A stretch of 64,000 nucleotides of DNA from Oreocharis arfaki (GCA_013398015.1 VZRR01004510.1:5966-69965), one strand, 5' to 3'; positions 48,723 through 60,512 are shown, counted from the first letter of the stretch. A program made the numbers and translations. The notes: generated from the sequence alone by a model not told the origin.

Positions 48723-50270
48723 TCTGAAGGAAATTCCTGATTCCTTTGTTTTTTAATTATTCTTGCATATCAACAACTGGACAGTGTTATTCAAAACACT
48801 TCCCTTTGAGGTCATTTCCTGAAAAAATGTCCTGTACCTCTTTTGCACCACTGACTGCAGCTATCAATAGCACCCCACCTATGACAGATCCACTGTCACA
48901 AGAGCTGGGACTGCTAACCCAGTAATACCTGTAGGCACCTGTATCCAACTTCTCAAAAAATGCCAGTCGTGGCATTTATCTGGTAAGTTTTGCAAGGCAC
49001 ACATCCCTAAAACCCCAACACCAAAGGAAAGAATCCTAGTGCAAGCCAAAATACTTCAACCCCCAAGCCGAACTGAACTCCTTCAGTCACCTTCCGATTT
49101 GAAATATTCATTACAGAGAATGTGGGCAGAACATGCTCCTCACTGCAATAGCCCCCACCATGGTTGTATTACTGCCCTGTGCAGAGTTAAAAAAAAAAGG
49201 AAAAAATAGGAAGAAAAAAAATTCCACAGCAACAAACTTAGAGAACGTAGGAATCAGTCTCATTACAGAAGAAAGGGGAACTTTATGAAATGTATTTACA
49301 GAAAAAGAAGGCGAGAGAAGGAAGAAAAGAGTACCGTACCAACTCCACTAGGGAAATAAAAGAGACTACCAGCCTTATACCAACAGAAAGAGGCATAGAA
49401 TTACTAGAAAAACAACTATAAAGACATTGTAAATCAAACAGCATAGAGTTTAGAACATCAAAAACACAGAAATTTTCATCTATTATTAATTATGATAAAA
49501 AATTCTATCTCAGAATATTTTACACAGCAGCTGTTGCCAAGAAAATCTACATCGTCTTGAGCTGAGAAACTTTAAAATCAGAAGCAAATCTTTGTGTAGC
49601 CAGTGGAGATAGCATAGATATTAATACAATATTTCAATGTCTTATTTCCATTTTCCAGTCAATTAAAAATACAAATATGAAATACAAAAACTATTTTAAT
49701 TTTATTTTATCTTATTTAAATGCTTAACTGAGCCCAAATATCATGTCTATTTTGTGTGTGTCTGCATGTGTTTTGAAAATCTAGTCACCTCTCTAAAATT
49801 GAGTTATGGCTGTTAATCCATGTCAATTAGTAGTTCTAAAAAGTAATTTATTTGTTGTTTTAATTCTTTCCCTTGTAGTAATATTGATGTGGCTGAGAAC
49901 CATTTTTGAACATGGAGTCAGAGTTAGGATTCACCAGATTTGCTCCCCCTTGAAGCCTGTTAGCACTAACTGTGGCAGCTAAACCACAGTGACCAAATTG
50001 CTACCATTATCTTTTTGTTAATCTCTGTTTTTCAAGGAGTTGGTTCAGGACTTGGATCCATAAGTATAGATGCATTTTGCACAGCAATAATTTGGCAGGG
50101 GACAGGGACAGAATTGCATTTTGTACAGTTTGAGACTTTTGTCTCAACCCGCTGCATCTCTTCACGTGTTTTGTCATGTGTTAATTTAGTTAATTTAAAC
50201 AATTCCTCAGGCCAGGAACTATATGACTCTTCGCAGGCTATAGGTGTTGGCAGTGCTTAAGGAAATAAGT
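48723..50270. other. AT-rich unique sequence, no gene seen
   Basis: An A-rich, G-spotted tract lies at 49189-49221. No coding frame, RNA gene or transposon end could be recognised. Confidence 0.55.
49189..49221 (+). repeat. A-rich tract
   Basis: A run of A residues interrupted by GG, TAGG and G. It is low-complexity purine sequence with no recognisable retro-copy upstream. Confidence 0.75.
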
Positions 50271-50425
50271 AGAATGGACTATTTCAGTTGGAATGGACCT
50301 GCAGGGATCATCTATTTCAACTGCCTGATCACTTCAGGGCTGATCAAGTAAAAGCACATTAACGGCATTGTCCAAACACTGTGTCTCTTAAACACTGCTT
50401 GGAGCATCAAAAGCATTCACTGTTT
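50271..50425 (-). mobile_element. Old CR1 fragment
   Basis: 'gttggaatggacctgcaggg' with 'atcatctatttcaactgcct' and 'gatcacttcagggctgatca' reads as the reverse complement of an older CR1 subfamily 3' end, whose usual wording is 'ggaagggacctacagtgatc' and 'caactgcctgaccacttcag'. 'ggcattgtccaaac' and 'tcttaaacactg' continue the match. The tip sequence is eroded. Confidence 0.82.
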
Positions 50426-51814
50426 CTTCTCTGAAATTAAGATATGTAGAGCTATACCTGAAATGTCCATGGTACCCTGTCCATGTGTTTCAGTGTGTTT
50501 TAATGGTAGGAGATATACTGGCCTCTACATGCACTCAGTGCCTGGCCTCTCATCAAGGGAATATTTTATAGCCATTTAAGTCACAAATTACGGTTCTTGC
50601 AAGCTAATTAGTTATTATTTGTCTAGATAAAAGATAAGGCATAAAAAAGAATTTATTAAACTCAAAGTTGTTAAAACAGAATGCTCTATTTGATGGATGG
50701 GGGGAGAATTTTCAGGGGAAATACCAGTAACAGCAAACAGCTATAGCCAAGTCAACTCTCATGGTTAGTATTTGTCAACAGTGTAACACATTTGCATCAG
50801 TCAGGAAAGTCATGGAAGCTGTTCACTTGGAAGTATTGCAGTCTCTTGTTCTTGAAGCAGCAGTGAAATGACAACCTATAAAATGCTTGCAAAGATTTGA
50901 AAGGAAACATTTCAGGCACTGCCTGGAAAACGTGTGACTAAGGCTGTGAGAATAATTGTGTTTTTTTCAGCTAGAGTGCCGAAACTAAAAAAGAGGGAGG
51001 AAAAAAAATAAGTTAGAGTAAAACCAAATGGAACTTCATTTTTTGTTTTTCTTGCCAAAATGGAAATCTGAAAACATTTATTTAGTGTAAAATGCAAACA
51101 TACATTCCATTTCATCCAAAACAAAAATGTTCATTTTAAAGCATGAGGAGGAAAAGTAAAGGAAATAAAGGACTGGGATTTGCCAGGTTTTCAGAGGTGA
51201 CAGCTTTTTAACTAGCAGCTGGTATGGGGAATGCTATATATGTACATATATATATACATGACTACTACTTGAGAAGTGACCCCCCAGCTTATTGTATGCC
51301 TTTAGCACAGGGACAGAAAAACAGGGTTTTGCAGGGCCAAAAGGTTTTTCCCAAGTGCATCTTTGTGCCCACAACACAGTAGACGGAAGCCAAGTTTCCT
51401 TCCACACCTGATGTGAACCTCTGTATCCTGCAAGCATTCTTGCTTCAGCTCTGTGTGTGTGGCTTTTCTCTTTTCTCTTAGAGCCTGTGTGCAGCAGGTT
51501 GTGGAATGCAGCTCCCTCAGCTAAAAAGCCTTTTTCTCCATAGCTGGCTCCTGTTCTTTGGCACAGTGATTATTTAAGCACCCTGTAATACTTCAGCTTC
51601 TCAATAACACAGAATAGCTCTCAGGAGGGATTTAGATCTACTTCCCTGAATAAGTTGTAGAAAGATAGTGAGGGCACAGGGGGACATGGCAGAGCAAGGT
51701 CTCTCAACTCTATCCAGGTGAGGGTGATTTCTCAAGTGGGTTGTGACCTGCTCACATACTCAATGTGTGTGCAATGAAATGAGCTGAATGAGACTTAGTT
51801 TGCAGGTACATGGC
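50426..51814. other. Unique sequence, no gene seen
   Basis: It contains a TA-rich perfect palindrome (51235-51252). The part from about 51475 may belong to the CR1 copy that starts near 51815, but I could not align it. Confidence 0.5.
51235..51252. repeat. 18-bp perfect TA-rich palindrome
   Basis: The sequence 'tatatatgtacatatata' reads the same on both strands and sits in a TA microsatellite that runs to 51256. It may vary in length. Confidence 0.85.
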
Positions 51815-52135
51815 ATCTGTGCTGTCAGTCCAACATGACATTAATAAAATTACTAAACAGTCCAGGTCCCATTGCAGGCACTCAGCCAGAGTACAACCCT
51901 TTGTTTATAACCTTCTGAGGTGTGAACATACAAGCAAGTTTTCAGTCAACAAGTTGCCCACACTTTCTAGCTGTGGGATTTCAACTTGAACACAAGTGTG
52001 CTGTAGGAGACAGTGCTTAAAGTCTTGGTAAAGTCAAGGTACATGACATCTACTCCTCTGTACTTTTCCACAGTTCCAGTCGTTTTATTGTAGGAAGCAG
52101 TCAAGTTGGTCAGACATAACTTACCTCACTGAAGG
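51815..52135 (-). pseudogene. Decayed CR1 reverse-transcriptase fragment
   Basis: Read on the minus strand, the segment follows CR1 ORF2 through the middle of the reverse transcriptase. 'accaacttgactgcttccta' corresponds to the LTNLI..YNE block. 'tgtcatgtaccttgac' gives VMYLDF, motif A. Then 'aagcactgtctcc' stands for the KAFDTVSH region, followed by a tail matching the W..NWL region. In intact CR1 this enzyme primes and copies LINE RNA. Here frameshifts and stops disrupt it and the catalytic motif C has not been located. It belongs to an internal region of CR1, unlike the 3' tails elsewhere in the window, so it marks a longer original insertion or a rearranged copy. Confidence 0.78.
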
Positions 52136-52527
52136 GTCTTTATTCAACTAGGCAAAAGGTAGCAAAAGCAGAGCAAAATAAGCCCGACAAGGAGAAGGTG
52201 TCTTGTCCTAGACCACACAAGAGGTCAGTTGTGGAACCAAGAGCAGAACTCCAGTCTTCTTAATCTCAGTCCAGTCCCTGACCTAAATTACGTGTCTCTA
52301 TTTTTTAATTGAAAGTTAACTTTAATGCAGTATTTCATAGTTGAAAGAAAAAACCTCAAAACATGGACCACATGGCAGATCCCCAGAGAGCACTAACAGC
52401 CAATAGAACACATTTTGCAACTGTTATGTTGGACTAAATTCAACTAAGAATCGATTAGCTGTTCTCTTTAGAAATAAATGGCCATCACAATTTGGCCTTT
52501 ATATTTCCTACATGTATTCGTTTTACG
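52136..52527. other. Unique sequence between CR1 relic and LTR
   Basis: Nothing recognisable. Some of it could be further 5' sequence of the decayed CR1 copy. Confidence 0.5.
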
Positions 52528-52685
52528 TGGCCTGGTTTTTGGTAGTGGGGGGGCCCACAGAAGTGGCTTCTGTGAGAGGCTGTTGGAAGCTTCCACCATG
52601 TCCCACAGTACCAATCCCTGATGTCTTTGAAGATCAACGTACTGCTGGCCCAATTAGAGAAGTTGGTAATGCCTCTGTGATGGCA

Positions 52686-52693
52686 TATTTAAG
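52686..52693 (+). promoter_or_regulatory. LTR TATA-like box
   Basis: 'tatttaag' in the context 'ggcatatttaagaagg' is the promoter position of this LTR family as I remember it. It is probably inactive given the decay. Confidence 0.5.
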
Positions 52694-53557
52694 AAGGAAA
52701 TCAAAAACAGCACATGCACAGTTGTCCCTAGGGAGGGGCTAGGTGCCACGGCCTCTGCCATATCGGCATGGCCCGAGGTGAGCCTTGCCTGCCTGGCCAC
52801 CACTGGCCAGCTGCGCTGTGGGCAGAAGGGCAGGGGTGGTGGCAGCGGCTTCTCCTTCCCAGCACCCTGCATAAAGGAGGGCATTAAATAGTGCCAGCAC
52901 CGTGGCGGCCGGCACCACCCATGCAGTCGTGGCAGGGCTGTGTGGCCAGCAGCAGAAACATGGTGAGTGATTCCTTGACATGGAACCTGCACTAAATCAA
53001 CTTCTCTGTGCTGCCAGATGCTGCAAGAATCTTTGCTTTAGTGGAACTTGTTGGCAATGGGCAGCAGTTTTTCTTCTGGATAGAGAAGAGCAGGAAGTGA
53101 GGACATGTAAGAGAGAACAACATGGTGGCACCAAGGTCAGTGGAGAAGGAGGGGGAGGAGGTGCTCCAAGTGTCAGAGCCGAAATTCCTCTGCAGGCCGT
53201 GGTGAGGAACATGGTGAAACAAACTGTCCCCCTGTAATCCATGAAGTCCGTGGGGGATGCAGAGATCTATTTGCAGTCCATGGGTTAAGTGCTCACGCCA
53301 GAGTGGGTGGATGCCAGAGGAAGCTGTGATCCAGTGGGACACCCAGATAGAGAAAAAGGGCACCTGCTTCCAGAGATAGAGAAAGAGGGCCCTTGCTTCC
53401 AAACTAGAGCAGCCTATCCTTAAAAGACTGCACCCCATGGATGAGTGACCCATGCCACAGCAGTTTTGGGAAGACTGTTTTGCCTGTAGCAGGGACTCAG
53501 GACAGAGCAGAAGAAGGACTCCTCTCCCTGAGTGAACTGAGGAAGATCTCGGGTGAC

Positions 53558-53649
53558 NNNNNNNNNNNNNNNNNNNNNNNNNNNNNNNNNNNNNNNNNNN
53601 NNNNNNNNNNNNNNNNNNNNNNNNNNNNNNNNNNNNNNNNNNNNNNNNN
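53558..53649. other. Assembly gap (92 N)
   Basis: Ninety-two N characters are followed directly by nine G residues (53650-53658). The gap lies inside the LTR at the position where related LTRs carry a long G-rich run, so it most likely reflects failure to read through a G homopolymer. The true length is unknown. Confidence 0.95.
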
Positions 53650-53894
53650 GGGGGGGGGTGTTTTAAACGCTTATTTTACTTCTTGTTATCCTCTTCTGAC
53701 TATGTTAATAATGAATTTGCCTTATACCTTTAAATTTGAATCTGTTTTTCCCTTGGAGTGTTTTCCTCCTAATCCTTATCTGAGGTCATGAGCCTTTTGT
53801 TAATTCTTTATTTCCTTCTCTGCCTGACTGTAGTAGAAGGTGAGTGAACGGCTTTCATGGGTGTCTGGCATTTGGCCAGCGTGGAACCACGACA

Positions 53895-54931
53895 CTAGAC
53901 CATACATGGCTTAGGAGCTTTGAAAATTCCACTTGGGTTAGGATAACAATAAAGAATAGAAGGATCTCTTTTCATGGTAGTGGGAGGAATGAAGTCTGTG
54001 TCACGCCTTAGTGCCTACACATATCTGACACAGAACTTGATAAGTGTAAGTAAATGTTAACTTTAATTCTTTAAAGTTCAAGGTTACAGTCTCTGCTAGT
54101 GAGGCTGGAGGCTGATAGATGGGAGAGACAAAAGAGGGAATATTCTTAATGCACTGGAGTGTCAGATTGTCTAGGGTTGATGCCCACAAGTGGACCCACA
54201 ATTTTCATCCGAACTCTTTTGCCTCCAGCCCTTGTGAGAATTTTGGCCTTATTTGTGAGAAAATTGTGCACTGTTTTCTTGGCTGTATTGAAAATCTGAC
54301 AATTTTTTTTGTTGATTTGTGGATGGGTGCTCTCAAAAATCCATCCTAATGAGACAGCTGAATACTCTGACTCATGACTAATGTCAGGAGGATACAACAT
54401 ACTTTATACAGAAATACAGCTTGCACTGGACAGCAATGGTGCTTTCCTGAATAACAGGATAGAAACAGCCCTTCCATAGTAGGTCTGAGCTCTTGCTTGA
54501 ATGCAGCCTTTAAATAGGAATTTCAGAGCTGTTGCATTTCGAGCATGAGCTGTAAGGGCTGGCTCATTTAACCTCTGGGCTCATTCTGAAACCACAGGCT
54601 GGGAGTCAGAGGAATTGTGGTTGGACTTTTCAAGTGAGCTGCATCACTTGAGTGATGGATGTACTGAAGTCCGGGAAGAATTTCTATTCCATTTAGAATG
54701 TTAAGAATTCTTCCCTCCCATGTGTCTTTTAAACCTCTCTCTGTTTTTCTCTCAGTTCACAGGTAGCTCGGAAAATAACTGAGTCAGAGGAGTGGGGTTA
54801 CATTTTTGTCTTATTATTCAGTGATCATGAGAACCTCCATTCAGTACAAAAATTTCCTGAAACTCCTATAGAAACAGCCTTCCTGTACCATGGGCTGGTA
54901 GCAGCATACTGCCTCAGACCATGATATACCA
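53895..54931. other. Unique sequence, no gene seen
   Basis: No gene, RNA or transposon was recognised. Short overlapping frames at 54119-54400 on both strands have no domain. Confidence 0.55.
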
Positions 54932-55109
54932 CATTGTTTCCCAAACTTTTGAAAACCAAGCCCTGCTGCATTAAGGAAAAAAAATTCTTCTCCTGCTAAA
55001 TGACCACATTGTTAAATGCATACCCATTATAAATTATGCATCTTCTGTGACCCATTGTTAGCTCTTCATGCTCCACAAGAGGGTATGTCTCAGACTTTAG
55101 GAAGCAATG
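54932..55109. mobile_element. hAT-type MITE relic
   Basis: The 178-base segment has inverted ends. The left reads 'cattgtttcccaaacttttg'; the right, read inwards on the opposite strand, reads 'cattgcttcctaaagtctg'. Vertebrate hAT elements of the Charlie group typically end in 'cagtgtttcccaaact', so the family assignment is by resemblance. There is no coding capacity and the flanking eight bases no longer match. Non-autonomous copies like this were moved by a transposase supplied elsewhere. Confidence 0.6.
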
Positions 55110-56087
55110 ACCTGTTGCGATTCATCTGCTTAAACCTTTTTCATTATTTTCCATCATACACTTAACCACTTGCTATATATTTTTGCTTAGCATTAAACAT
55201 AATTGAATAAGTAGTAATTTTTGATGGGTTTATTCATGAAAACTTCAGTGGCTTGCGTGGCTTTCAGGATGCATCAGAAACCTACTTACTGGTATAGGAA
55301 GGACTGGGAAATGGGTTCTGCTGATTTTGTATATAAAACTAGAACAGTCCTGATCACAGCAGGAATGGAAATTTTAAAAACTGTTTGCTAATTCCTCCCA
55401 CCTATACAGAAATGCAAGTTTCTACATCTTCCTTTCTTACCTTGTTTTTCTTAGGAGTGAGGCAGAGGGTCAATATATGGAAAAAGAAGGTAAGAAAATC
55501 TAGAGAGGGGGAAAATTTGAAATAGAAATACAAAAATACTACAAAAAGGGCTTTGGTATTTCAAATCTGGCCTAACCAAGAATCATTAGAAATGTCAGGC
55601 ATCAGTCTGTTCATGCAAAAACTTCCCACTCAGTCTGAAGAGGAATAAGCTTTGCAAGACTGAAGAGCACTGGAACAGGTCCTGTCCCTCCTCGCTGCCT
55701 GCGAAATTTGATTTCTACTGGTGCTGAAAAAGGTAGAGCTCAACCCAGAACTTGTTCCACTTTCTTGTTGGCAAACCAAAGCTTTTTATGACCTTATTGT
55801 TGTGCAAAAAGAAAAGTTTGGAGTGGGTTTCACACCACCCATGCGAAGTTTCAGTAAAATATAATGAGGGTCTTTTTAAATGATGAGTCTTTTAGCACAA
55901 CAGCATTTCTACTGTGCAAAACAACATTTTGGACCAAAGTCTGCATCTTCCTTCAAGTGGTTCTAATTTTATTCATCACTTTAGCACTGTTTTGAGTAAT
56001 GTCTGAAGACAGTAGGGGCAGAGATGGAATCCACACAGTGCGGTTATGTGGTAAGTTACCAAACTTCCTACATGCAAATCCACACCG
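55110..56087. other. Unique sequence, no gene seen
   Basis: No recognisable frame, RNA or transposon. Confidence 0.55.
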
Positions 56088-56345
56088 TTTGGAGTGTAAG
56101 GGACCTCCAGAATTTGTCTAGTCTAGTGTCTTGCTTCAAACACTTCTGTTTAGATGGGGTGCTCAGGGGTATGCCCAAAAGAGTTTTTAATATCTCAGAA
56201 GATGAAGGCCCCACAGTTTTCCTGGCCAGTTGCTCCAGTGGCTGTTCGCTTTCATCTTGAAAAAGTTCTTCCTTGAATCTGTCTGAATTTTCCCATGTTC
56301 TACCTTGTGACCAGTGACTGTCTTCCTATCAAAGCTGGGAAAAGT
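56088..56345 (-). mobile_element. Old CR1 LINE 3' end
   Basis: Reverse complement of CR1: 'taagggacctccagaatttg' and 'tctagtctagtgtcttgctt' at the 3' side, then 'gatggggtgctcagggg', 'gtttttaatatctcagaaga', 'aaaagttcttccttgaatct' and 'gtctgaattttcccatgttc', which parallel the CR1 wording 'ttttgaatatctccaaggat' and 'tcggaatttcccttgttcc'. It is strongly diverged, so this is one of the oldest CR1 copies here. Confidence 0.82.
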
Positions 56346-59300
56346 CTGGGTAATCTTTTAAATGTCTGGAATGGTGAAAATGGCTGTAGCAAAAATAAGA
56401 CAACTACCTCTTATCAAATGTATCCGGCATATGAAATAAAGTGAAAATCTTTGCCAGCAGCAGCAAAACTTCTGTTGGACTCAGGAAGGCAGAAATTTTG
56501 TTCAGTCTCATTTGTGGCAAACCTCAGTTTGTTTTCAGATTGTATAATTTCTGAAGCATCATAGTTGCTATGAAAAATGTGCTCAATTCTAACTTTATAT
56601 TTTGACCCTATTTCTTCATCAGTGCATGTATGAACATGAGGGCAAAAAATGAGAAAGAAGATGTTGTGAAGTTCAATGCCATGAGGAAATGTTAGCTGCT
56701 AGCAGATGACAGATGTCTAGAAAGAAGGATTTTTGTTATGAAGTCTGTGGCGGAGAATGAATGTGTCTCTGATGCCATCATAAAGGTACATTTCCTTCAC
56801 TGTAACCCCTTCTAGAGTAGCTCTTGTTTCATTATCATAAATGCCTTAACTGTGAAGGAATAGTTTCATACACCAGGTAGGAGTCCCTAAATAATAGTTT
56901 GTGCTGTGAGAAATTGCTAAGAGAAAATTTAATTTGGTCAGATTGCTATTTTATCTATCAAAGAAATTAAATATGGAAAAAAACTTGTCATCTGGAGCCA
57001 TTCCCATTGCGAGTGGATACAATCGCCTGCAGAGAATGGCTCTGATTTTCAGACAAAAATGCCTTTGCAGGGACGAGCACTGTGGGACTCTCTTTCTCTT
57101 GCAAAGCCTGGAAGCCTCATGGGCTTGTAGGAGAAGAGGGCTCTGGGGTGGGAAGATGGGAGAGGAGATTGACAGCCTCCAGGAAGCCCTTTGGCATTTT
57201 AGTGAGGAGTGTGCAAATAGTTCCACATCTTTCTCTGAGTGCTCCAGCACTCCCCTCAAGCAAGGCAAGACAGTAAATCTTGTCTTTGCACTGGAGCCCA
57301 TATAATTTTCATTTTCACTTTCTTCCCATGCTCATCCAGATTTTACTGAGTCTTTTCTCAGTGTTAATGCCTATGCAGCTGTAGTCTCACTTGCTCCTCA
57401 CAACAAACCTGCCCCCTCTTTGCCTGGTCCTAGCCACAAAAACAAAGGAAGATGGGAGAAGTCGGCTTGCTGCTAAACCCTCTCTCCTCTTGCAGGGGTC
57501 TGATGTCTGAGGTGTTAATCTTCATGTTCTTTTGATCTGAGTAAGGATAATAGGTTGTTTTTCAATATTGCTTCTGGTTCATTAATATGTATGTTGTCTG
57601 CTCCTTTTTTTTATCCCCCAGAAAACCCTTTGAAGATACCTTTGTAGCCTCTCTTCTGCTGCAGGCCTAACTTTGACTTTTCTGCTATTCATTGTTTTCC
57701 TGCTTGTTTCATGTTCTCAGTCCATCACAGCTACTTGGCTGCTGCAGCCACGACTGAGGCATCTTTCTCCTGCTTTCTTTCCAAGGACCTGCTCAGTGTG
57801 AATGATGCTTAAGCTCTCCTGGTTTCTTCATATGGCCCTGGCAAAGAAGGTGTTACAGAGTAGAGTCAAATAGGGCACCATCACTGATTGGCATTGGTGG
57901 CTTCTAGGCACCCATGTGTCTCCCATTGGACAAACCCCTCTGCATTAACTGGGATAAAGCCTGATTGGCACTGTTTCCAGACACATTTAAATAGTTGTCA
58001 CACTGCACCCCATGAAAAGATGAGACAACCACTATCTATATTTAAAGGCTGCTTGTGATGAAAAGAGAATTAGATCATTTGATTGCTGTTTTTCTTTGGA
58101 ATGCGTCCTCCTACTCACCACCCTGTGGGCATCCATACTCTCTTTTGTTGGACTTGTTTCTGTTCATATGATTTCATGTGCTTTGGGGCATTTCAGTGTG
58201 CTTGCTGTTCTTTTTTTACGCCTGCCTTTTTCTCTCTACCTCTCCATGTTTTTGTGGTACATTTGGCAAAGCTGTGGGTTACACCCATGTTTCATCTTGT
58301 TGTTTTTGTCATTTATTCACCAGCTGAGCTCAGAGGAGGATTTGTTTTTCAGTAAAATCTGGGAACTTTATGTTTTTTCTTTTTTTGTCTTCTAATAATT
58401 TTATAGTTTTGTTGACTAAAGCATAAGAAAATTGAACAATTTGTCCATGGTCACACAGTGAGTCATTGCTTCTGTCAAAATAAGAATCTGCCTAGAGCTG
58501 CCATAGCTCGTGCCTCCTCATTCGAGCCGTTAGAGAAACCCAGCTCTTGTGTGAATTTGTCACAGATCAAAATGAAAGCTATTTTTTTATATCACTTGGT
58601 TCTATGGCACCAGATGATTTCCTGGGCACATCTATTGACCGCACTGTGTGGTAGACAATAGTAACATTGAGCTCTGAGATAAAGCAGATGTTAGTTCCTG
58701 GCCCCTAATGAGCGGATTAATAAAGACCTTAAATCTTGGACCTCTAGGCCCAGCTGTGTTCCAGTCCTGGATTCACTTGGGAGAAAAGTCTGGGACAATG
58801 AAGAAGGGGGCTCAGGGTGTCTCAAAATCTTGCATTTATTTTAAATTGTTGCATCTCATCACAACCTGAGCCCAGAGTTCCCATACATGGTGTGGGCCAG
58901 AGCTGCTCTCCCTGCTCAGACCCATGGATTATGCTTTGCAGAGCTGAGCCCTGAAGGGAGAAGAAGCTCACCAGTGATCACTGTTTCAATGCTCCTCTAA
59001 CAGCAGATAAAAGAGCAACATTGCCTGCAGAGGAAGAAGAAACTCTGTAGAAGGAATCTGTGAGGTTATTGTTTTATAAAATAAACAGAGAAGACAAGGT
59101 GGGAAACATTCCCAGCATTCTCACTATCCCATCTCTCTTCCGGCTGGGAATTCAGATGCAGAAAAATTAAATCTATATTCAAGCACAGAAGGCCATTCCA
59201 GAAGAGGGCATTTTCTTTTGCTGGACAAATGTCTTTTCACTGATCTACATGACAGTCTGTCTCTGATCAGAGTCCTCCAGCAATTTTCCAGTGATGGTGC

Positions 59301-60512
59301 TGCTTCTGGTAAAACCTGACAGTATATTTGTCTTTCCCTGAGCCTCAGGGGTCCGTCCACAAACCACAGCTTGATGCCTATTTCAGAGGGGTTAAGCCCT
59401 GGGGAGAACAGCCACCTCCACTCAGTCTGGTTCCTTGCTTCTACCTCCTGAGGCTGTGACAGAGCTCAGAGCTGAACCCACCACCCCTGACTACCATTTC
59501 CAAGGGTAAACCTTAAAATACTTACAACATTTAACCATGAAAACTGAAAACAATAATAAAACCCTTCCCAAAAACCAAACCAACCAACAAAACAAAACAA
59601 ACCCCAAAAAAACCTCCCCCCAAAAAAACAGGTGGAGACGAGTACCAATATACTTTGTATTTTTTTTATAGGCTGAAACATATTCCAAGTCTCCTCCAGC
59701 AGTCAAAATCACATCTCTTGGGAGTGGAGAGCCACAGAAAGGTGAGACAAAGACATTAGAATATGGCAAGATATATAATAGAATTGTTGCGGGCCAAATG
59801 AAAGACTAATTTAAGCCTTATTTATAGACTGTGGCTAACATTCAAATTTCGATTCATCTTCTTTAAGCCTTTTACTCACTAATTCTTTGGAAGGAAGAAT
59901 AATTAAGAAAAGGATCCACTTGGCAACTCATTAGTTTAAAATCTTTCTTCTTTACGGATTTGGTCAACACTGCTTCCATAGTCTTTTGGAAAATTTTCTT
60001 CAGTTTATTGAAGAGACTTCAGTTGCCTCAAACCTTTTAATTTTAGCTCATTTAAATATATCAGCTAGTTTCAAGACTTGATAAAGATGAATGCAATTAA
60101 TCTTAGAGGCCTCATAAATGTTAGGGAAAGAGCTTTTATTTTGAAAAGGCAGTAGAGCCAAATTAAAATCCTATCTGGTAGCCCTCTGAAAATACAAATG
60201 TGGGAATTTCTGACTGTAATTAATTTTGTGTGGGGATTATAATGACTTACATTTACATACAACAAGGATTGCTAAAGAACTGGTGCAACAGAATTTTTGT
60301 GTGAGTGTATGTTTCTGTGTTTATATGTATTATGCATATGGAATGTAGTAATATAATGTGGTAATTATGTTTTATCATTAGGGTTGGAACTGAGTTTCCA
60401 TTGTTGTTGTTCACCCCTCCAATAACACGAAAGAAATTATTTATTCATGACATAATTGATCACTTGGTGTGATTCTTGAGGCTGTTTGGTCCACAGCCAA
60501 GAGTAAGGCTTT
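56346..60512. other. Unique sequence, no gene seen
   Basis: A patch at 56934-57305 is open on both strands (123 codons plus, 116 minus) without domains. A hydrophobic frame at 58096-58395 lies in T-rich DNA and is compositional. Near 57870-58010 inverted CCAAT boxes and an 'atttaaatag' occur in promoter-like order, which is weak evidence. A C/A-rich tract occupies 59545-59630. Confidence 0.5.
59545..59630. repeat. C/A-rich low-complexity tract
   Basis: CAAA, CCAA and CCCCAAAA units, ending in a C7 and A7 stretch. Read on the minus strand it is a G/T-rich tract. It contains no T from 59576 to 59614 and is slippage-prone. Confidence 0.8.

Larger units (their letters stand above)
52528..53894 (+). 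mobile_element. Long old ERVL-type solo LTR, interrupted by a gap
   Basis: The left part ('ggcctggtttttggtagtgg', 'gttggaagcttccaccatgt', 'tggcatatttaagaaggaaa') and the part after the gap ('tatctgaggtcatgagcct', 'gtgtctggcatttggccagc', 'gtggaaccacgaca') follow, from memory, a long LTR family common in bird genomes, in the plus orientation. The middle holds a degenerate series of 'gaagtccgtgggggatgcag'-like and 'agatagagaaa' repeats (53345-53400). A TATA-like box lies at 52686-52693. The family's polyadenylation region, expected near 53705, reads 'taataatgaattt' and lacks an intact AATAAA. The terminal CA is at 53893-53894; the left TG is at about 52528. No target duplication is visible, and divergence is high. 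Confidence 0.8.

Noticed and set aside
53441..53791. Plus-strand frame of 116 codons spanning the N gap
   Set aside because: The frame is continuous only because N bases were translated as X. It lies inside an LTR.
56934..57305. Both strands open over about 350 bases
   Set aside because: Neither translation contains a known domain, and there is no codon-usage or splice evidence that favours one strand.
58083..58395. Hydrophobic frames resembling membrane segments
   Set aside because: The DNA is T-rich, which produces Phe and Leu codons. Two frames overlap and both look hydrophobic, a compositional effect.
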